A stretch of DNA of 64,000 nucleotides, from positions 83,069,675-83,133,674 of the forward strand of contig NC_035444.2 of assembly GCF_002127325.2 (NCBI RefSeq). Direction: 5' to 3'. This DNA comes from Helianthus annuus. Its lineage: Eukaryota; Streptophyta; Magnoliopsida; Asterales; Asteraceae. This document shows, piece after piece, positions 32,743 to 45,269 of the stretch. The translations under genes were made by a program, and so were the position numbers. Under the pieces are notes generated by a model that searched no databases, was not told the origin of the DNA, and worked only from the letters and a program-made list of their open reading frames with translations. Each line of letters opens with the position of its first letter. Positions within the stretch are counted from its first letter, which is position 1.

Positions 32743-33077
32743 ATCAGAAGACCAATGACAACAACCGCCAGAATAACAACAATGCTAGAAACAATAACAA
32801 CAATGGAAACAATGGGGGCAACGGTGCTCGTGGAAGGGTATTCACGATCGGGGCTGGGGATGCTAGGAACGACGGCAATGTCGTGACTGGTACGTTTTCT
32901 GTGAACAATCTTATTGCTTCTGTGTTATTTGATTCCGGTGCCGATTGGAGTTATGTGTCCCTGGAGTTTAGTCAGCGACTAGGGTCAAATCCCACACCTT
33001 TAGAGGTTAAGCAAGCAGTAGAATTAGCTGATGGTAAAATGATAGAAGCTTCGCATGTCTTTTTGGGTGTAAACTAG
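32640..33077 (+). pseudogene. pol: C nucleocapsid end and protease N-terminus (broken)
   Basis: After an Asn-rich linker the protease motif VLFDSGADWSYVSLEF is intact. A one-base loss near 33070 gives GVN-stop. The original frame continues from 33083. Confidence 0.88.
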
Positions 33078-33082
33078 ATCTC

Positions 33083-33913
33083 GTGGGTCAAGTGTTTGAT
33101 ATTGATCTCCTTCCTGTTACCCTCGGTAGTTTCGATATAGTGGTTGGTATGGATTGGCTATCTAAGCACCAAGCTGAGATTCTGTGTAAAGAAAAGATTG
33201 TGCGCATCCCTCTTCCTGATGGAGAGCCATTGTTGGTTCAAGGGCATCGCAGTGGTGCGATGATCGGTATTATTTCAGCTATGCAAGCGCAAAAATGTCT
33301 ACGAAAGGGGTATCCTTCTATTCTGGCACTTGTTACAGATACTCCATCAGGAGAAAGAAAGATCGAGGATCTACCAGTGGTACGTGAATTCGCCGATGTA
33401 TTTCCTGAGGAACTTCCTGGTTTACCTCCTCATCGCCAAGTGGAATTTCAGATCGAACTTGCACCAGGAGCAGCTCCAATTGCTCGTGCTCCTTACCGTT
33501 TAGCACCCGGAGAATTGCAAGAACTGTCTAACCAACTGCAAGAGTTGTTGGACAGAGGCTTTATTCGACCCAGTTCTTCGCCTTGGGGAGCCCCAGTTTT
33601 GTTTGTAAAGAAGAAAGAGGGGTCTTTTCGCATGTGCATTGATTATCGGGAACTCAACAAGGTGACCATAAAGAACCGTTATCCATTGCCACGCATCGAC
33701 GACTTGTTTGACCAGTTGCAAGGGTCAAGTTTTTATTCGAAGACAGACTTAAGATCGGGCTATCATCAGGCGAGAGTCCGAGAGGAGGATGTTCCGAAAA
33801 CGGCGTTTCGAACGCGCTATGGGCACTATGAGTTTTTGGTTATGCCGTTTGGATTGACGAATGCACCAGTGGTCTTCATGGATCGACGATTTCGTCATAG
33901 TATTCATAGATGA
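33083..33913 (+). pseudogene. pol: C protease end and reverse transcriptase N-terminal part (broken)
   Basis: [19 protein letters not shown] ends the protease. RT shows [51 protein letters not shown] and [15 protein letters not shown] deletion of some 40 bases at about 33885, which also shifts the frame, removes the segment before the catalytic strand. Confidence 0.9.
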
Positions 33914-34680
33914 CATTTTGATCTACTCGAAGAGCAAAGAGGATCACGAGCGGCACTTACGTCTCATTTTGGAACTCCTGAGGAAGGAGCGACTTTACGC
34001 AAAGTTCTCTAAGTGTGACTTCTGGATTTGGGAGGTACATTTTCTTGGGCACATTGATAATGAATTGGGGATACACGTGGATCCTGCAAAGGTTGATGCT
34101 GTTAGGAATTGGGCGGCACCAAAGAATCCTTCTGAGGTGCGGCAATTTCTTGGTCTCGCTGGGTATTATCGGAGATTTATTAAAGACTTCTCGAAGATCG
34201 CTCAACCTCTTACCTCATTGACACAGAAAAGCGTTGTATACTCTTGGGGAACGAAACAAGAAGAGGCTTTCCAACTGTTGAAACAGAAACTTTGCAGTTC
34301 ACCGATCTTGTTTTTACCTGAAGGAACTGAAGATTTCGCAGTATACTGTGATGCATCTATTCAGGGTCTCGGCTGCGTGTTGATGCAACGCAGCAAGGTG
34401 ATAGCTTACGCCTCTCGCCAATTGAAGGTTCACGAGAGGAATTATACGACACACGATTTGGAGTTGGGAGCTGTAGTATTTGCGCTCAAAATCTAGAGGC
34501 ATTACCTGTACGGTACTAAATGCACTATTTACACCGACCACAGGAGCCTTCAGCATATTTACGACCAGAAGGACTTGAATATGCGACAGCGTCGCTGGGT
34601 AGAACTTTTGAACGATTATGATTATGCAATCAAGTATCATACAGGTAAAGCTAATGTAGTAGCTGATGCACTTAGCTGAA
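33861..34680 (+). pseudogene. pol: C reverse transcriptase C-terminus and RNase H (broken)
   Basis: It resumes with [13 protein letters not shown] (33902-33930), the catalytic Asp pair. The RNase H domain ([28 protein letters not shown]) is crossed by TAG near 34494 in place of Trp and by TGA near 34677 at the DALS-R junction. Confidence 0.9.
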
Positions 34681-35342
34681 AGGAGACGAAGCCTAAACGG
34701 GTTTGCGCATTACAACTCACTATTCATTCGAGCCTTCCTGATAAGATTCGTACGGCTCAGACTAAGGCATTAAAGGAAGAAAACGTTGAAGCTGAGGGTT
34801 TGCGAGGTATGAAAAAGCAGCTCGACCAGAGATCTGATGGCATCTATTACATTATGGAAAGAGTATGGATTCCTCTGTTTGGTGATCTCAGGGAACTTGT
34901 GATGGATGAAGCGCACAAATCACGATACTCTATTCATCCGGGATCGGATAAGATGTATCAGGATCTTAAAGTGTTGTATTGGTGGCCAAATATGAAAGCT
35001 ATCATCGCCACATATGTGAGTAAATGCTTAACTTGTGCTAAAGTCAAAGCAGAGCATCAGAAGCCCTCGAGTTTACTTCAGCAGCTAGAGATACCCACGT
35101 GGAAATGGGAGCAGATCGCCATGGATTTCGTTACAGGGTTACCAAGGACTCAGGCTGGGAATGATACTATTTGGGTGATTGTAGACCGTCTCACGAAGTC
35201 AGCGCATTTTCTGGCAATCAAAGAAACATATAACTTTTCGCAGCTGGCAGCAGTTTATCTAAAGGAGGTGGTATCCAGGCACGGGGTGTCAACTTCTATC
35301 ATTTCAGATCGAGATCTGCGTTTTTCTTCCGAATTATGGTAG
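34681..35342 (+). pseudogene. pol: C integrase N-terminal half (broken)
   Basis: Complete HHCC finger (AHKSRYSIHPG...CLTCAKVKAEHQ), first Asp in AMDFVTGLPRT, DTIWVIVDRLTKSAHFL intact, second Asp in ISDRDLRFSSELW. A TAG follows at about 35340 in place of Gln; the frame then continues. Confidence 0.92.
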
Positions 35343-35345
35343 TCA

Positions 35346-36272
35346 ATGCATAAATCGTTCGGTTCACAACTCGATATGAGTACCGCTTATCACCCACAGA
35401 CGGATGGTCAGAGTGAGCGCACCATTCAAACGCTTGAAGACATGTTGCGGGCATGTGTAATTGATTTTGGGAAAGGATGGGAGAAGCACTTGCCATTGAT
35501 AGAGATCTCCTACAACAACAGCTACCACACTAGTATCCAGGCAGCTCCGTTCGAAGCATTGCACGGGCGAAAATGTCGTTCTCCTCTCTGTTGGGCTGAA
35601 GTGGGTGACAGTCAGATCACAGGCCCTGAGCTTATACTTGAAACTTCAGAAAGGATTGTTCAGATCAGAAACCGTATGGCCGCAGCGCGCGACCGCCAGA
35701 AAAGCTACGCTGATAAGCGTAGGAAACCTTTGGAATTCGAAGTTAAGGATCGTGTTATGTTGAAGGTTTCACCCTGGAAGGGTGTGGTGCGTTTTGGGAA
35801 CCGTGGCAAGCTAAACCCTCGTTATGTAGGGCCATTCAGAATTCTGGAGCGAAATGGTAAAGTGGCCTACAGGTTGGAGTTACCTGCTGAGTTGGGTAAC
35901 GTCCATGATGTGTTCCATGTGTCGCAATTAAAGAAGTGTTTGGCTGATGAAACACTGGTCGTACCATTTCAAGAACTGAAGATCGATGACAAGTTGCAGT
36001 TTGTCGAAGAACCAACTGAGATTATGGACCGGGAGGTCAAGGTTCGTAAGCACAGCCGTATTCCAATTGTGAGAGTTCGTTGGAACTCACGACGTGGACC
36101 GGAGTTCACGTGGGAGCGTGAAGACCAGATGAAGCTTAAGTATCCACATTTGTATCCTAACAAGTCCAAGTCAGACAAACCTAAGTCTACTACAACTAGT
36201 GAATTTCGGGACGAAATTCCCATTCAAGTTGGGGATGATGTGGTACCCGCGGAAAATCCACAGTCATCCTGA
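35346..36272 (+). pseudogene. pol: C integrase C-terminal half and chromodomain-like tail
   Basis: 308 open codons: [17 protein letters not shown] with the catalytic Glu, [43 protein letters not shown], then [18 protein letters not shown]. The tail ([16 protein letters not shown]) is encoded by a copy of the palindrome plus polypurine segment that recurs 100 bases downstream. Confidence 0.92.
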
Positions 36273-36339
36273 GTTATCGCCTTGCTATTTTGATTGCTTA
36301 TCAAATTTCGGGACGAAATTTCTTTCAAGTTGGGGATGA
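36198..36339 (+). promoter_or_regulatory. Duplicated palindrome and polypurine tract of C
   Basis: AATTTCGGGACGAAATT followed by CAAGTTGGGGATGATGTG occurs at about 36203-36242 (inside the ORF) and 36303-36342 (next to the LTR). The second copy is the working primer position. Confidence 0.8.
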
Positions 36340-38368
36340 TGTGACAACCCGATTTTCCAAGGTCTTTCCCCGACACGTTACTTCTTTCACACCGGTGTTC
36401 TCATGTTGTAATTGTTTGCCTTGTATTGTGCACGTCTGATTTGTGATTGTTACACTTATTTCTATTTGAGTAGTGTTAGAAATATTTAGTGTTAGAAGTA
36501 TTTAAATTGTTTAAGCATATTAACCTGACCACGGAACTCACTCGACGAAACGGGTGTTTCGTCATCATCAATACACGACGAAACATGATGAGTTTCGTTG
36601 GGATCGGGCTTCGGCCCAAGGTAGTTTCGCCGGCCTAACTTCTTTATATCATAAAACCTTGTGAGCAGTTACGTAGTCACATTTAGAAACCCTAGCTCCC
36701 TCCTTGAACTTACGGCAACACTCATCCGTACCTCGAAGTCTCCGTGCAGCCCCAACGATCGGTTAGCACCTCACTGTGTGTTGTTTGATAATTGTCAAGT
36801 GTTGTCTGTGATTGATGTTTAACAATTGTTATGTGTGTCTTTGATCTATTATGAATGTAGGGAGTTGTACCAGAAACTGTAATCGTATGTTGTGTGAATT
36901 AGGGCCCTGATATCTTAGTGTTAAACTGATAGATTGGAACGTAAATGATAAAGATTTGATGTTTTGTATTTAGTCAAGATTACTGTGTTATTGATGAATC
37001 TGTTGCCATGTGAGTATGACCTTATCTGTGCACAAAATCACCGAATAATCGGGATCTGTGGCAGTAGGCACAATGATTATTCATCTTCATGGTACATGTG
37101 TATGGTTAATAGGATTAGTGGATTTGAATGAAGGAAATCGTCAAATTATTAGCATCTCATGAGTAGTAACCGTCTATTTAGGGTTATGACGAAACAGGGA
37201 CTTTCCACCACATGTGATTCACGGTGAAACAAGGGACTTTCGTCGCATGATAACTCGACGAAACACATGGTGTTTCGTCGTATGTGTTTCGTCGCATAGG
37301 AGTTTCACCGGGGAAGGTCTGCATGGGCAGTAGGCTTGAAGTTTATGCATGTTGCATGTAGGACAATGAATGATTACGCCTGAATAAAACCACGGTGCCC
37401 ACTGTTAGTGTCGCCTACTACTACTGATGCTACTACAACTGTTAAGCATTAGTTTGGAACACATACGTGTATTGTGTGATTATGTGGGATGTATAACTGC
37501 TGTGATAGTTTGTTTGTACATTATGACTATATATGAACATAAACTAATTACGAGTACTTGAATGCAATAGGGTGTGACTGTTTAAGTGTGAACGAGTAGT
37601 TAAATCTTACCGAGCAAACCAAGGTGAGTTCACTGCTCTTTTCTAAGCATGCATCCCGGTGGGTTGGGACATCTGATAAACGTTCCTGGAAGGAATGCTG
37701 GGTAAACTATTAAACAGGGATGTTGCTTATTAAACTCAGTATTTATCATATAAGACCCCTTACATCTACCGTGTTGCTGAGAAGGCAACGAGGTATTTAG
37801 TTGATAGCGCTATTAGGTTTGACACCCTCACACCGGGCCGGAATGGACGGGCGTGAACTATTTACCTTGACCACTTGACCAATGCTTTGATAGAGGCATT
37901 GGGGTTTTGGGCAAACACATCTAGTAGCCACATACGGTAATCGAGTTAATAACATCATCAAAACAAAACATTGAATTGTTCTAAACACACATCTGGTAAC
38001 TAAACGCGTTAACAACACTTTGAACTCACCAGCGTCGTCTGACACACTTGTCTGCATGCTTGCAGGTCGTTAGATTTCTGGACATGGACTTGCTATCTGG
38101 GAGTGCTGGAGTGGTCATGGATCGAGGCTCTTGGATACATTTGATACACTGGCTTTGAAAACTTGTCATGAAACAGTTGTTTAACAGTTTACTATATGCT
38201 TCCGCTGAACATCTCTTTTGGTTTAAACTTATGATTTGGATTTGTATTTGGCAATTAATGAAATGTCTTATTTAAATACTATACGTGGTTCAATGTGATT
38301 GGTGGCTTGGATCTTGGTACGTCACACCTCCCGCGGTGCTACCGCATGTGGAATTTTGGGGTGTGACA
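36340..38368 (+). mobile_element. C 3' LTR
   Basis: 2029 bases, uninterrupted, TGTGACAACCCG...GGGTGTGACA. It shows the original target word AGCAC near 36765 that D duplicated in the 5' LTR. Confidence 0.95.
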
Positions 38369-38373
38369 ACCTA

Positions 38374-38609
38374 TTCGTAGATTAGGGCTAGCGTGTCACA
38401 CCTAGGGCTGCCACGTGTGCGACACGTGGCCTGTTGGCATCTCCGGAGATTTAATGAGTTGTCGCGGCTCGCGTAGACATCCCTTGTGTCTTACGCGGCC
38501 CGCGTGAAGACCAAAAATCTGCTTTTCTTGATTTTTGTTATGGATTAGGGTTTCAGGGGTCCGGGTTTTCACTTACGAATCGTCTGGGGACATTTTTGCA
38601 GTCCTTACA
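38374..38609 (-). mobile_element. Right-hand LTR fragment of A/B, outer part
   Basis: It continues the LTR broken at 14470 and ends GTCCTTACA. It keeps the two G-boxes (CCACGTGTGCGACACGTGG). Confidence 0.92.
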
Positions 38610-38614
38610 CAATG

Positions 38615-39110
38615 TGATACTGTTTTGCTAAAGCATAGTTTGATATGCTATTGTTACTAAAGTATAGTTTGATATACTACCAAACCATGATTTAGGTATG
38701 TTTCGACATACTACTAATGTGATATTGTTTACTAAAGTATAATTTGATATACTACCAAATCATGATTTAGGTATATTTCGATATACTACCAACATGATAC
38801 TGTTTTACTAAAGTATAGTTTGATATACTACCGACTCTGTTATTTCACAAATTAAAGTATCTTTTGATATACGACCAAAGCATAGTTGATATGCTATTTT
38901 CAAATCAAAGCATAATTGATATGCTATTTTCAAACCAAAGCATAGTTTGAGATGCCATTTACAAAACCAAAGTATAATTTGATATACTACTGATGTTTTC
39001 ATTCTTAAAACAGAGTATACTTGTGATATACTACCAAATCTACTATTTCAGTAACCAAAGTATATTTTGATATACTATTTGTTTAACTATTTTAAAACCA
39101 AAGTATATTT
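38615..39110. repeat. Array of small covarying hairpins
   Basis: About 14 units such as AGTATA-GTTTGA-TATACT, AGCATA-GTTTGA-TATGCT and GGTATG-TTTCGA-CATAC recur every 30-60 bases. Changes in one arm are usually matched in the other. Two more units lie at 4740-4800 beyond A/B. Confidence 0.85.
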
Positions 39111-39537
39111 TTGTATATACTACAAACCTTTTATCAAAACAATGCTAATTTTAGAAACCAAACTTTTACAAGGATTAATGGCTATTTTTGTAAACATAAA
39201 ATCTTTTTCTTATGTTATCTAAAGCCACGAATCTAAATCAACAAAACCTATGTTACTAACAGGCATTTTTATGCTGACGTTTTATTTTCACATATGTTTC
39301 AGGTACTACTATGTGATGATTATTGATGCATGCTACACATAGGACGGACCCGTGCCTTAGTGACTTTAAAACTTGAAAAATAATTATTTGTATTATCTGG
39401 TTTGTAATAAAACAATGAGTTCATTAATGGAATAAAACAAATCTTTAATCACCATGTGTTGTGAAACAATGATTCTGTTACGACACTCCCCGACGTTTCC
39501 GCCGCGGTTTTTTGTTTTACACGGTCGGGGTGTGACA
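39111..39537 (+). mobile_element. End of an old gypsy-type LTR
   Basis: No ORF. It ends GGTCGGGGTGTGACA, preceded by CCCCGACGTTTCCGCCGCGG, a terminal sequence typical of gypsy LTRs. There is no primer-binding site after it, so it is probably a solo LTR that includes 4559-4804 and the hairpin array. It abuts copia gag at 39538. Confidence 0.55.
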
Positions 39538-39921
39538 GTTAAAGTGGGAAAATGACAATCACATTTGCTTGGCCACATCTTAAATGATATGTGTGATTCT
39601 CTACTCGATGTTTATCAAAACGTAAAAACTATAAAATTACAATGGGATACTCTAGAAGCCAAATACGTGGCAGGAGATTCTTCTTGTAAGAAGTTTCTTA
39701 TGAGTAATTTCAACAACTATAAGATTGTTGATTCTAGGCATGCCATGGAACACTAAAATGAATTGTTGAGGATTTTAGGGCTGTTTGCCCAACGTGACAT
39801 GAAGATGGATGAATCCATCTTGGTTTCAAGCATCATTGACAAGTTTCCTTATTCTTAGAAAGATTTCAAACACAATTTGAAACATCAGGAAGGAGAATTA
39901 AGTTTGGTTGAACTTGGAAGT
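39538..39921 (+). pseudogene. gag: J gag fragment (copia)
   Basis: It reads KWENDNHIC, then after a one-base shift LGHILNDMCDSLLDVYQ, WDTLEAKYVAGDSSCKKFL, NELLRILGLFAQRDMKMDES and SSIIDKFPYS, all typical of copia Gag. Nonsense codons occur at the EH-stop and YS-stop positions. It is cut at 39921 by H. The related RT and RNase H lie beyond H at 57600-59260 on the same strand, so both belong to one old element. Confidence 0.85.
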
Positions 39922-40375
39922 TGTAACAGTCGTGAAAAATGGATCCTAGAAAACCCGATCCGTTTAATAAACCGAATCCTAAACAAAATAAATGAAAACA
40001 CGAATTTTTATTATTATTTATTAATTATATTATTCTCATGTATAATTTAATTAATCCAATTATTTTCGGGCTTAAAAATTTTATATTTATAAATAATCTT
40101 TGTTTGAAGTGATTTTGAATTTATAAATGAAATTAAATAAATACTTTTGTAATTAATAGTTTTGAATAATGTTAACATCAATCTTATATAAAAGAAATTA
40201 AGAATACTAATGACATTTAAATGGGCATTAGAGATTAAATTCAATGACTTTATAAATAATTAACATTATGCTTAATAATGTTTTGGTGGAATCGGTGGAA
40301 GAAAACAATAATTTAATTGATAATTTGATTTGCATTCCGCACCTGACACATTATTATTTAATTCGTAACCGATCT
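39922..40375 (+). mobile_element. H 5' LTR, first part
   Basis: AT-rich, matches 49339-49806. E is inserted after GATCT; the LTR resumes at about 46013 and runs to 46153, including a (TA)n tract (about 46099-46128). Confidence 0.8.
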
Positions 40376-40379
40376 ATTT

Positions 40380-40772
40380 TGTTTCCGGATCGATTTCGTA
40401 ACTCCGATGACTGCATAGACGTATCACGTGCGGAATCCGTGTACGTGAGTGGATCAGGCACAAGAACGTAATTATAATGTTGTTTCTATTGATTGATATG
40501 AAAATTACAACACCTTGAAACAATTTGCCAAGTTCTTCTCTCTAGAATGGCAAAAGTTCTAAAATGACAAGATTCCTCTACTATTTATAGCCCATGTCCA
40601 TCCTCTCCAACCTACACATCCCATTTTGTGAGGATGGACTCCATTTCGTGAGGATGGACTCCAAACTAAGAATGGACATTATGTTTAACATAAAAACACT
40701 TCTAAACCTAGTCTTGATCATTTCTTAGCTACGATACGTGATTGACGGAATCGATAGACATATGCATTTACA
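40380..40772 (-). mobile_element. E 3' LTR
   Basis: Plus strand TGTTTCCGGATCG...ATTTACA. A 21-base direct repeat (CATTTCGTGAGGATGGACTC) at 40621-40662 lies just upstream, in sense, of the TATA box CTATAAATAG (40581-40590). The tract GACTCCCCCTT abuts it at 40773. Confidence 0.8.
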
Positions 40773-43096
40773 GACTCCCCCTTGGATATTGCTGTAGTCA
40801 ATCTCGTAGCTTTCTATCTTCTCTTTCTGATTCTTCACGAAGCTTTGACATCTTCAGCACCACAGACTCCCCATTGCTCTAACAAGCTCCTTTTGAATTT
40901 GTGTTCTGATTCAGCTCCCCTTTCACTAGACTCTCTCTCCAGGCTCCCCCTTTCGTTAAGCTTCTGGCTTTTCAGGATCGACACCTGGTTCTAACTCTGC
41001 AAGCTCCCGCTTGCTTTGAGCTTTTCTTCAGACTCCCCCTTAGCCTCAGCTATCAGGATCTTAATCTAACTTTCATAAAAATCTGACAATTAAAGATCAT
41101 GAGATCATCCAGGTTAGTAACCTGGCTTTTTGCATCACCCAGGATCAAACACCTGACTCTTTTGCAAAAAATATTTGACAATTTAAAGTTGTTTATGTCA
41201 CCAGGATCATGAACCTAGCTTTATGAAAGATTGACAATGTAAAACTATTTTTGGTTCAAGATCATTTCCTGGCCCTCTAAAACTATTATTTCCCAGTATG
41301 AAACCATGGCTCTAAGAAAACCATTTGACAGATTTTTTTTTGAAAAAAAATCTAGGATTGAAAACTGGCTCTCTCACCCTATCAAATAACTACTATATTT
41401 GACATTGAAAGTATCTAACTACAAAAAATCTCACAGATTATCATCCAAGTCCAAATTAATGAACTTGTTTATTTTCAGAAACATGCTTAGCATACTCAGA
41501 TTTTGAAACTCAGCTTTCAGACATCGGTTGTCGAAAATAAAGCAGAAACAAAATCTTTTTGTCTTTTACAAAGTTTATGCTAAAACACACCCAAAATCTT
41601 TTTGTACTTTTTCTTTAGAGAAATGCAATAAAGAAATGTTTACAAACATATTTTTGTTTGAGTTCGTGGCATATGATCATATCAGTTTATGACAAATCAC
41701 TAGTACCGTTGACCTTTTATAGACTTTAAGCTCTAAACGATTCACCTAGATTGTCATGATACTTATCCACTTAAATTTTCACACAAACTTCAATTGATAT
41801 CAAGATACAAGATTTAGTGTTTTAAGAACTTAAACTTATTCGCGTGTCCCACCTCAGAATATACTCACGTATCAAGATTCCCTAGATTCAGTCTTACAGG
41901 TTAATATACCTAAATGATATCTGTACTCTGGGTTAGTGCGATGCCTTGAGAGCTCAGGTATGAACTTCCGTTCAGTCAAAGAGATGAAGGCTCGACTTAA
42001 AGGTGTGTTCCACTTAGGAATCTTCTTTACAACTGCACTTGATTTATATCTTTCGATATTTTTCAATTTTTATGCAGAGGGAAAGCTTTAAGCGCAAAAA
42101 CATTATACGAGGTCTAGGCCATTGCTAACGTAAAATCAGAAGACTAAGTACAATACCCCAGATATCAAAAAGTATAAAGACCTAATATCTCATAATCAGG
42201 CAATCTCTCAAACGAAATTTCGGAGTACTAAGTCCATATATCTGAGAGATGTCCCCCATGAGATAAGAAAGTTATTGATTTTATGTTTATATCTCGAAAT
42301 CAATTTACTAAGTATGTAAAAACCTACTGGCACATCATCAGTGAGACCGTTTATCACATTTGACTTTACAATCTTTAGCATGTTGTGCCTGTCTTACTGA
42401 TGTACTATTATTTCCTATTTTTACACAGAAACTCATTTTCATTATCTGTTATTTTGTCTTTTTCAAATTTTCAAATATTTTGTATTTTCAAAATTTTTAA
42501 CCCCCCCCCCCCCAATCCAAAACATTTAAGAAAATTTGATAACCGATGTAGGTAGCTTCATTTCGCCATCCATTTTCTACTTTGCATGCTCTGTTTTGCA
42601 TAAAGTACCCCCATGATTTACAACACATTGATATTTAACAGTTTGAAAACTGTTTTCAATTTTGTTTTATCATGTTTGTTCAGCCGTTAGGGTTTCGACG
42701 TATTCCTTCAAAACATCTTTTTAAAATTTTTTATTTTTGACAATAAAAACAAACATTTTTTCATTTTGATGTTTTTCTATTTTTTTATTTTGTTTTTGGT
42801 TTATGTTTTATTTATTTACAAAAACAGACCAACACTCCCTGAAATCATCCACAGGGATCTGCCTCCCGTGCCAGGCTGCTCTGCTTTTCTTGTTGACATT
42901 CTTCAATCTTCTAGAGCACCTGCACATTCAAACAACTCCAATCATTAGAATAATGCAACCCAGGCCTATTTGACCTTGGGTAATGTGACACAATACGAAT
43001 TGTTCGACTTTGGAAAATCTTTATCATTTTTAACAAAAACTTTTTCGTTCTTATTTTCAGCCTTCTTGGTTGAATCGATTTTTCGTTTATTGTCAC
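40773..43096 (-). other. E 3' non-coding region
   Basis: GACTCCCCC-like tracts at 40773, 40864, 40943 and 41031. Blocks shared with D: CATCGGTTGTCGAAAATAAA (41521), AGTATAAAGACCTAATATCT (42171) and CCATGATTTACAACACATTG (42611). A run of at least 13 C is at about 42501. Confidence 0.75.
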
Positions 43097-45014
43097 TCAC
43101 AGAAGTACCTTGTTTCTTGACCACCCAAATTTGTCCATTTGAAACATTTCTTTGATAAAATTTTGAGTCATTTTGAATGTTTCATTTTGACAAATCAACT
43201 TTTGGTTTCCAGATTTATTTTGGTTCATCTTTGCGTGTCTTTGGCTTCCAAGTTTGTTTTGATTCAAACTTGGTTTACTTCTGTTTTTTAACCTCAACAT
43301 TCTTTTCCTTAACATCAACAGGCTTCAGACATTTACGACCAACATGTCCAATTTGATCACATTTAAAACATGTTTTCTTTGAAACATCTTTGGCCTGTTT
43401 TTGTTTCTTCTTCTGAGCATAGAACTCTTCATTAGTCTGTCGTCTAAATTGCAGTTTTTTCTCTTCTTCTGAACTTGTCCCACGAACAAAGTTCGTCGTT
43501 TTCTGAAATTTTGTCGTTTCAGCCCGTTTTCTTTTCTTTTATTTCTTTTATAACATAACCCAGCCTTCATGTTTTTCTTTTTGTAACCAGGTTTGTTATA
43601 ACAAGTTTTCTTGCTCCATTTTCCGGCAAATTTTGCAATATCAGATTTCTCAGTTTCTACCAATTTGAAAACTTTGTGAATTTTATCCGTAATCACATTT
43701 TGAATCGGAAATTCAATATCTAAGAATAATTTGTCCAATCCAATCATGTAATATGCCAAAATTGTTGGATCATCATTCGCATTTTTCTCAGGTTTTGAAT
43801 TCTTTAGATAATTTTTGTGAAAACTTTCCTCATCTTCATCATGTGATTCGGACTTCCCCTTTTTGGTAGACTCATCTTTCAGAACGCTTTCAACAACCTT
43901 GCTTACCACCTCTGAATCACCAGCATCATCAGATTTGGTGTAAGTCACATCAATGTTTTTAGGTAATTGGTCAACCATGTTCAAAGCTTTTGCCACCTCT
44001 TCGTCATCATAGAACGTGTAATTATCCTCCAACGGTGGTGGCACCTGATGATATTCTAAACCAACACCCTTTTTGTTCTTTTCAGAATCTTTATCATCTG
44101 GTGTGATGTTGAAAATATGTTCGAGAATATACGAAGAATTATGATAACTTTGAAGTTTTTTAACATACTTATTCTTTTTCAGCCAATTCTTGTTTAAGTT
44201 GTGCAACTTCATCAATACATTTATTCAACTCTCGTTGTTTACTAGCATATTTGGTTTCAAAAAGTTGTGTTGTATCTAAACATTTTGACAATCTACCGTC
44301 CATACTTTTAACTTGTCTATTCAAAGTTTCATAAGCTTCTTTAATGTTATGATTTGCAAATTTATTGCTATCATATTCTTTTTTTATTTCTTGGACAACA
44401 TTTTTACTTTGAAAACATTTTTCACAATCTGGTGAACACTTTTGCTTTAATAATTCATTTTGTTTTTCAAGAATATTACATTTTAATGTCAACTCCTCTA
44501 TTTTTTTCTTTCAAAGTCTTTTCATTTTTAGAAAATTCACTGTTTCTGGATTTTAACGCTTCACAGTTACTGCATGATATTATGTCTTTCCCGCACTGTG
44601 TTTCTTTTTTATTTTCAGATTTACATTATTTTCATCATTTTTATTCATTTGATTATCCTGATTTGATATTTTGGTGAACTTTCTTTGATCTTCCACCATT
44701 GTTTGTTCTGCTGGTATCTCCTTTGTATCAGGTGTCTTCTTCAAACTTTCTGTCAACTGTTCCATACTTTTTATACTTCCCTTAAACACCTCCTCCTTAC
44801 ACTCCCCTAATCCTTTAACATACTCAATATCTCCTTTTTCCTTTGAATATTGCTTTTTAACAGTAGGTATGGTTGCTACTACAACTTCAATGTCTATTGA
44901 CTTAGGATCTATAGCAGGATTTCCATAAGGATCTATATAACAATTTCTCTGCATATCCACTCTTTTGGCAGCTCTTGCTTCCATCCAGATCTCCACAACT
45001 TTATTCAACTCCAT
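43097..45014 (-). pseudogene. gag: E gag, broken
   Basis: Pieces at 45014-44580 (CYIDPYGNPAIDPKSID, Glu/Lys-rich), 44492-44169 (coiled coil, IKEAYETLNRQVKSMDGRL) and 44215-43325 (SSYILEHIFNITPDDKDS, VPPPLEDNYTFYDDEEV) match D in order. In another frame at about 43335-43375 the zinc knuckle CFKCDQIGHVGRKC keeps its His. At least three frame changes. The N-terminal Gag domain is missing, although MSLAKKDSPKVDLANY-like coding at about 46044 could be a relic of a copia gag start. Confidence 0.8.
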
Positions 45015-45269
45015 ACGAGCAATTTCCTTCTCTCAATTAAACATTTTTCTTAAACCTTGTTTTAGCACAAGATAAGTTCGATTCGGATCTAATCACGATT
45101 CACACTATAGCAATTCGTGACAGATGTATACAGTTTAAAAATTCGAAACTTCAATCCAAAATATATCACCTCGAATCAACTGGTGCAAAATACCTGCAAA
45201 CAAATACCAAACAATCAATTAGATCATTTTTTTTTTTTGAAAATCAAAACAATAACAAACCCTTGAAAT

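Larger units (their letters stand above)
14471..38368 (+). mobile_element. C: Ty3/gypsy chromovirus nested in an A/B LTR
   Basis: It starts TGTGACAACC and ends GGGGTGTGACA. ACCTA is duplicated at 14466-14470 and 38369-38373, and removing C restores a continuous A-type LTR. Its 5' LTR is split by D. Internal order: iMet primer-binding site (31014), gag with a probable intron, protease, RT, RNase H, integrase with chromodomain-like tail, polypurine tract, 3' LTR. Three frame changes and several nonsense codons make it non-autonomous now. The 3' LTR lacks about 30 bases present in the 5' LTR (near 29685). Confidence 0.93.
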
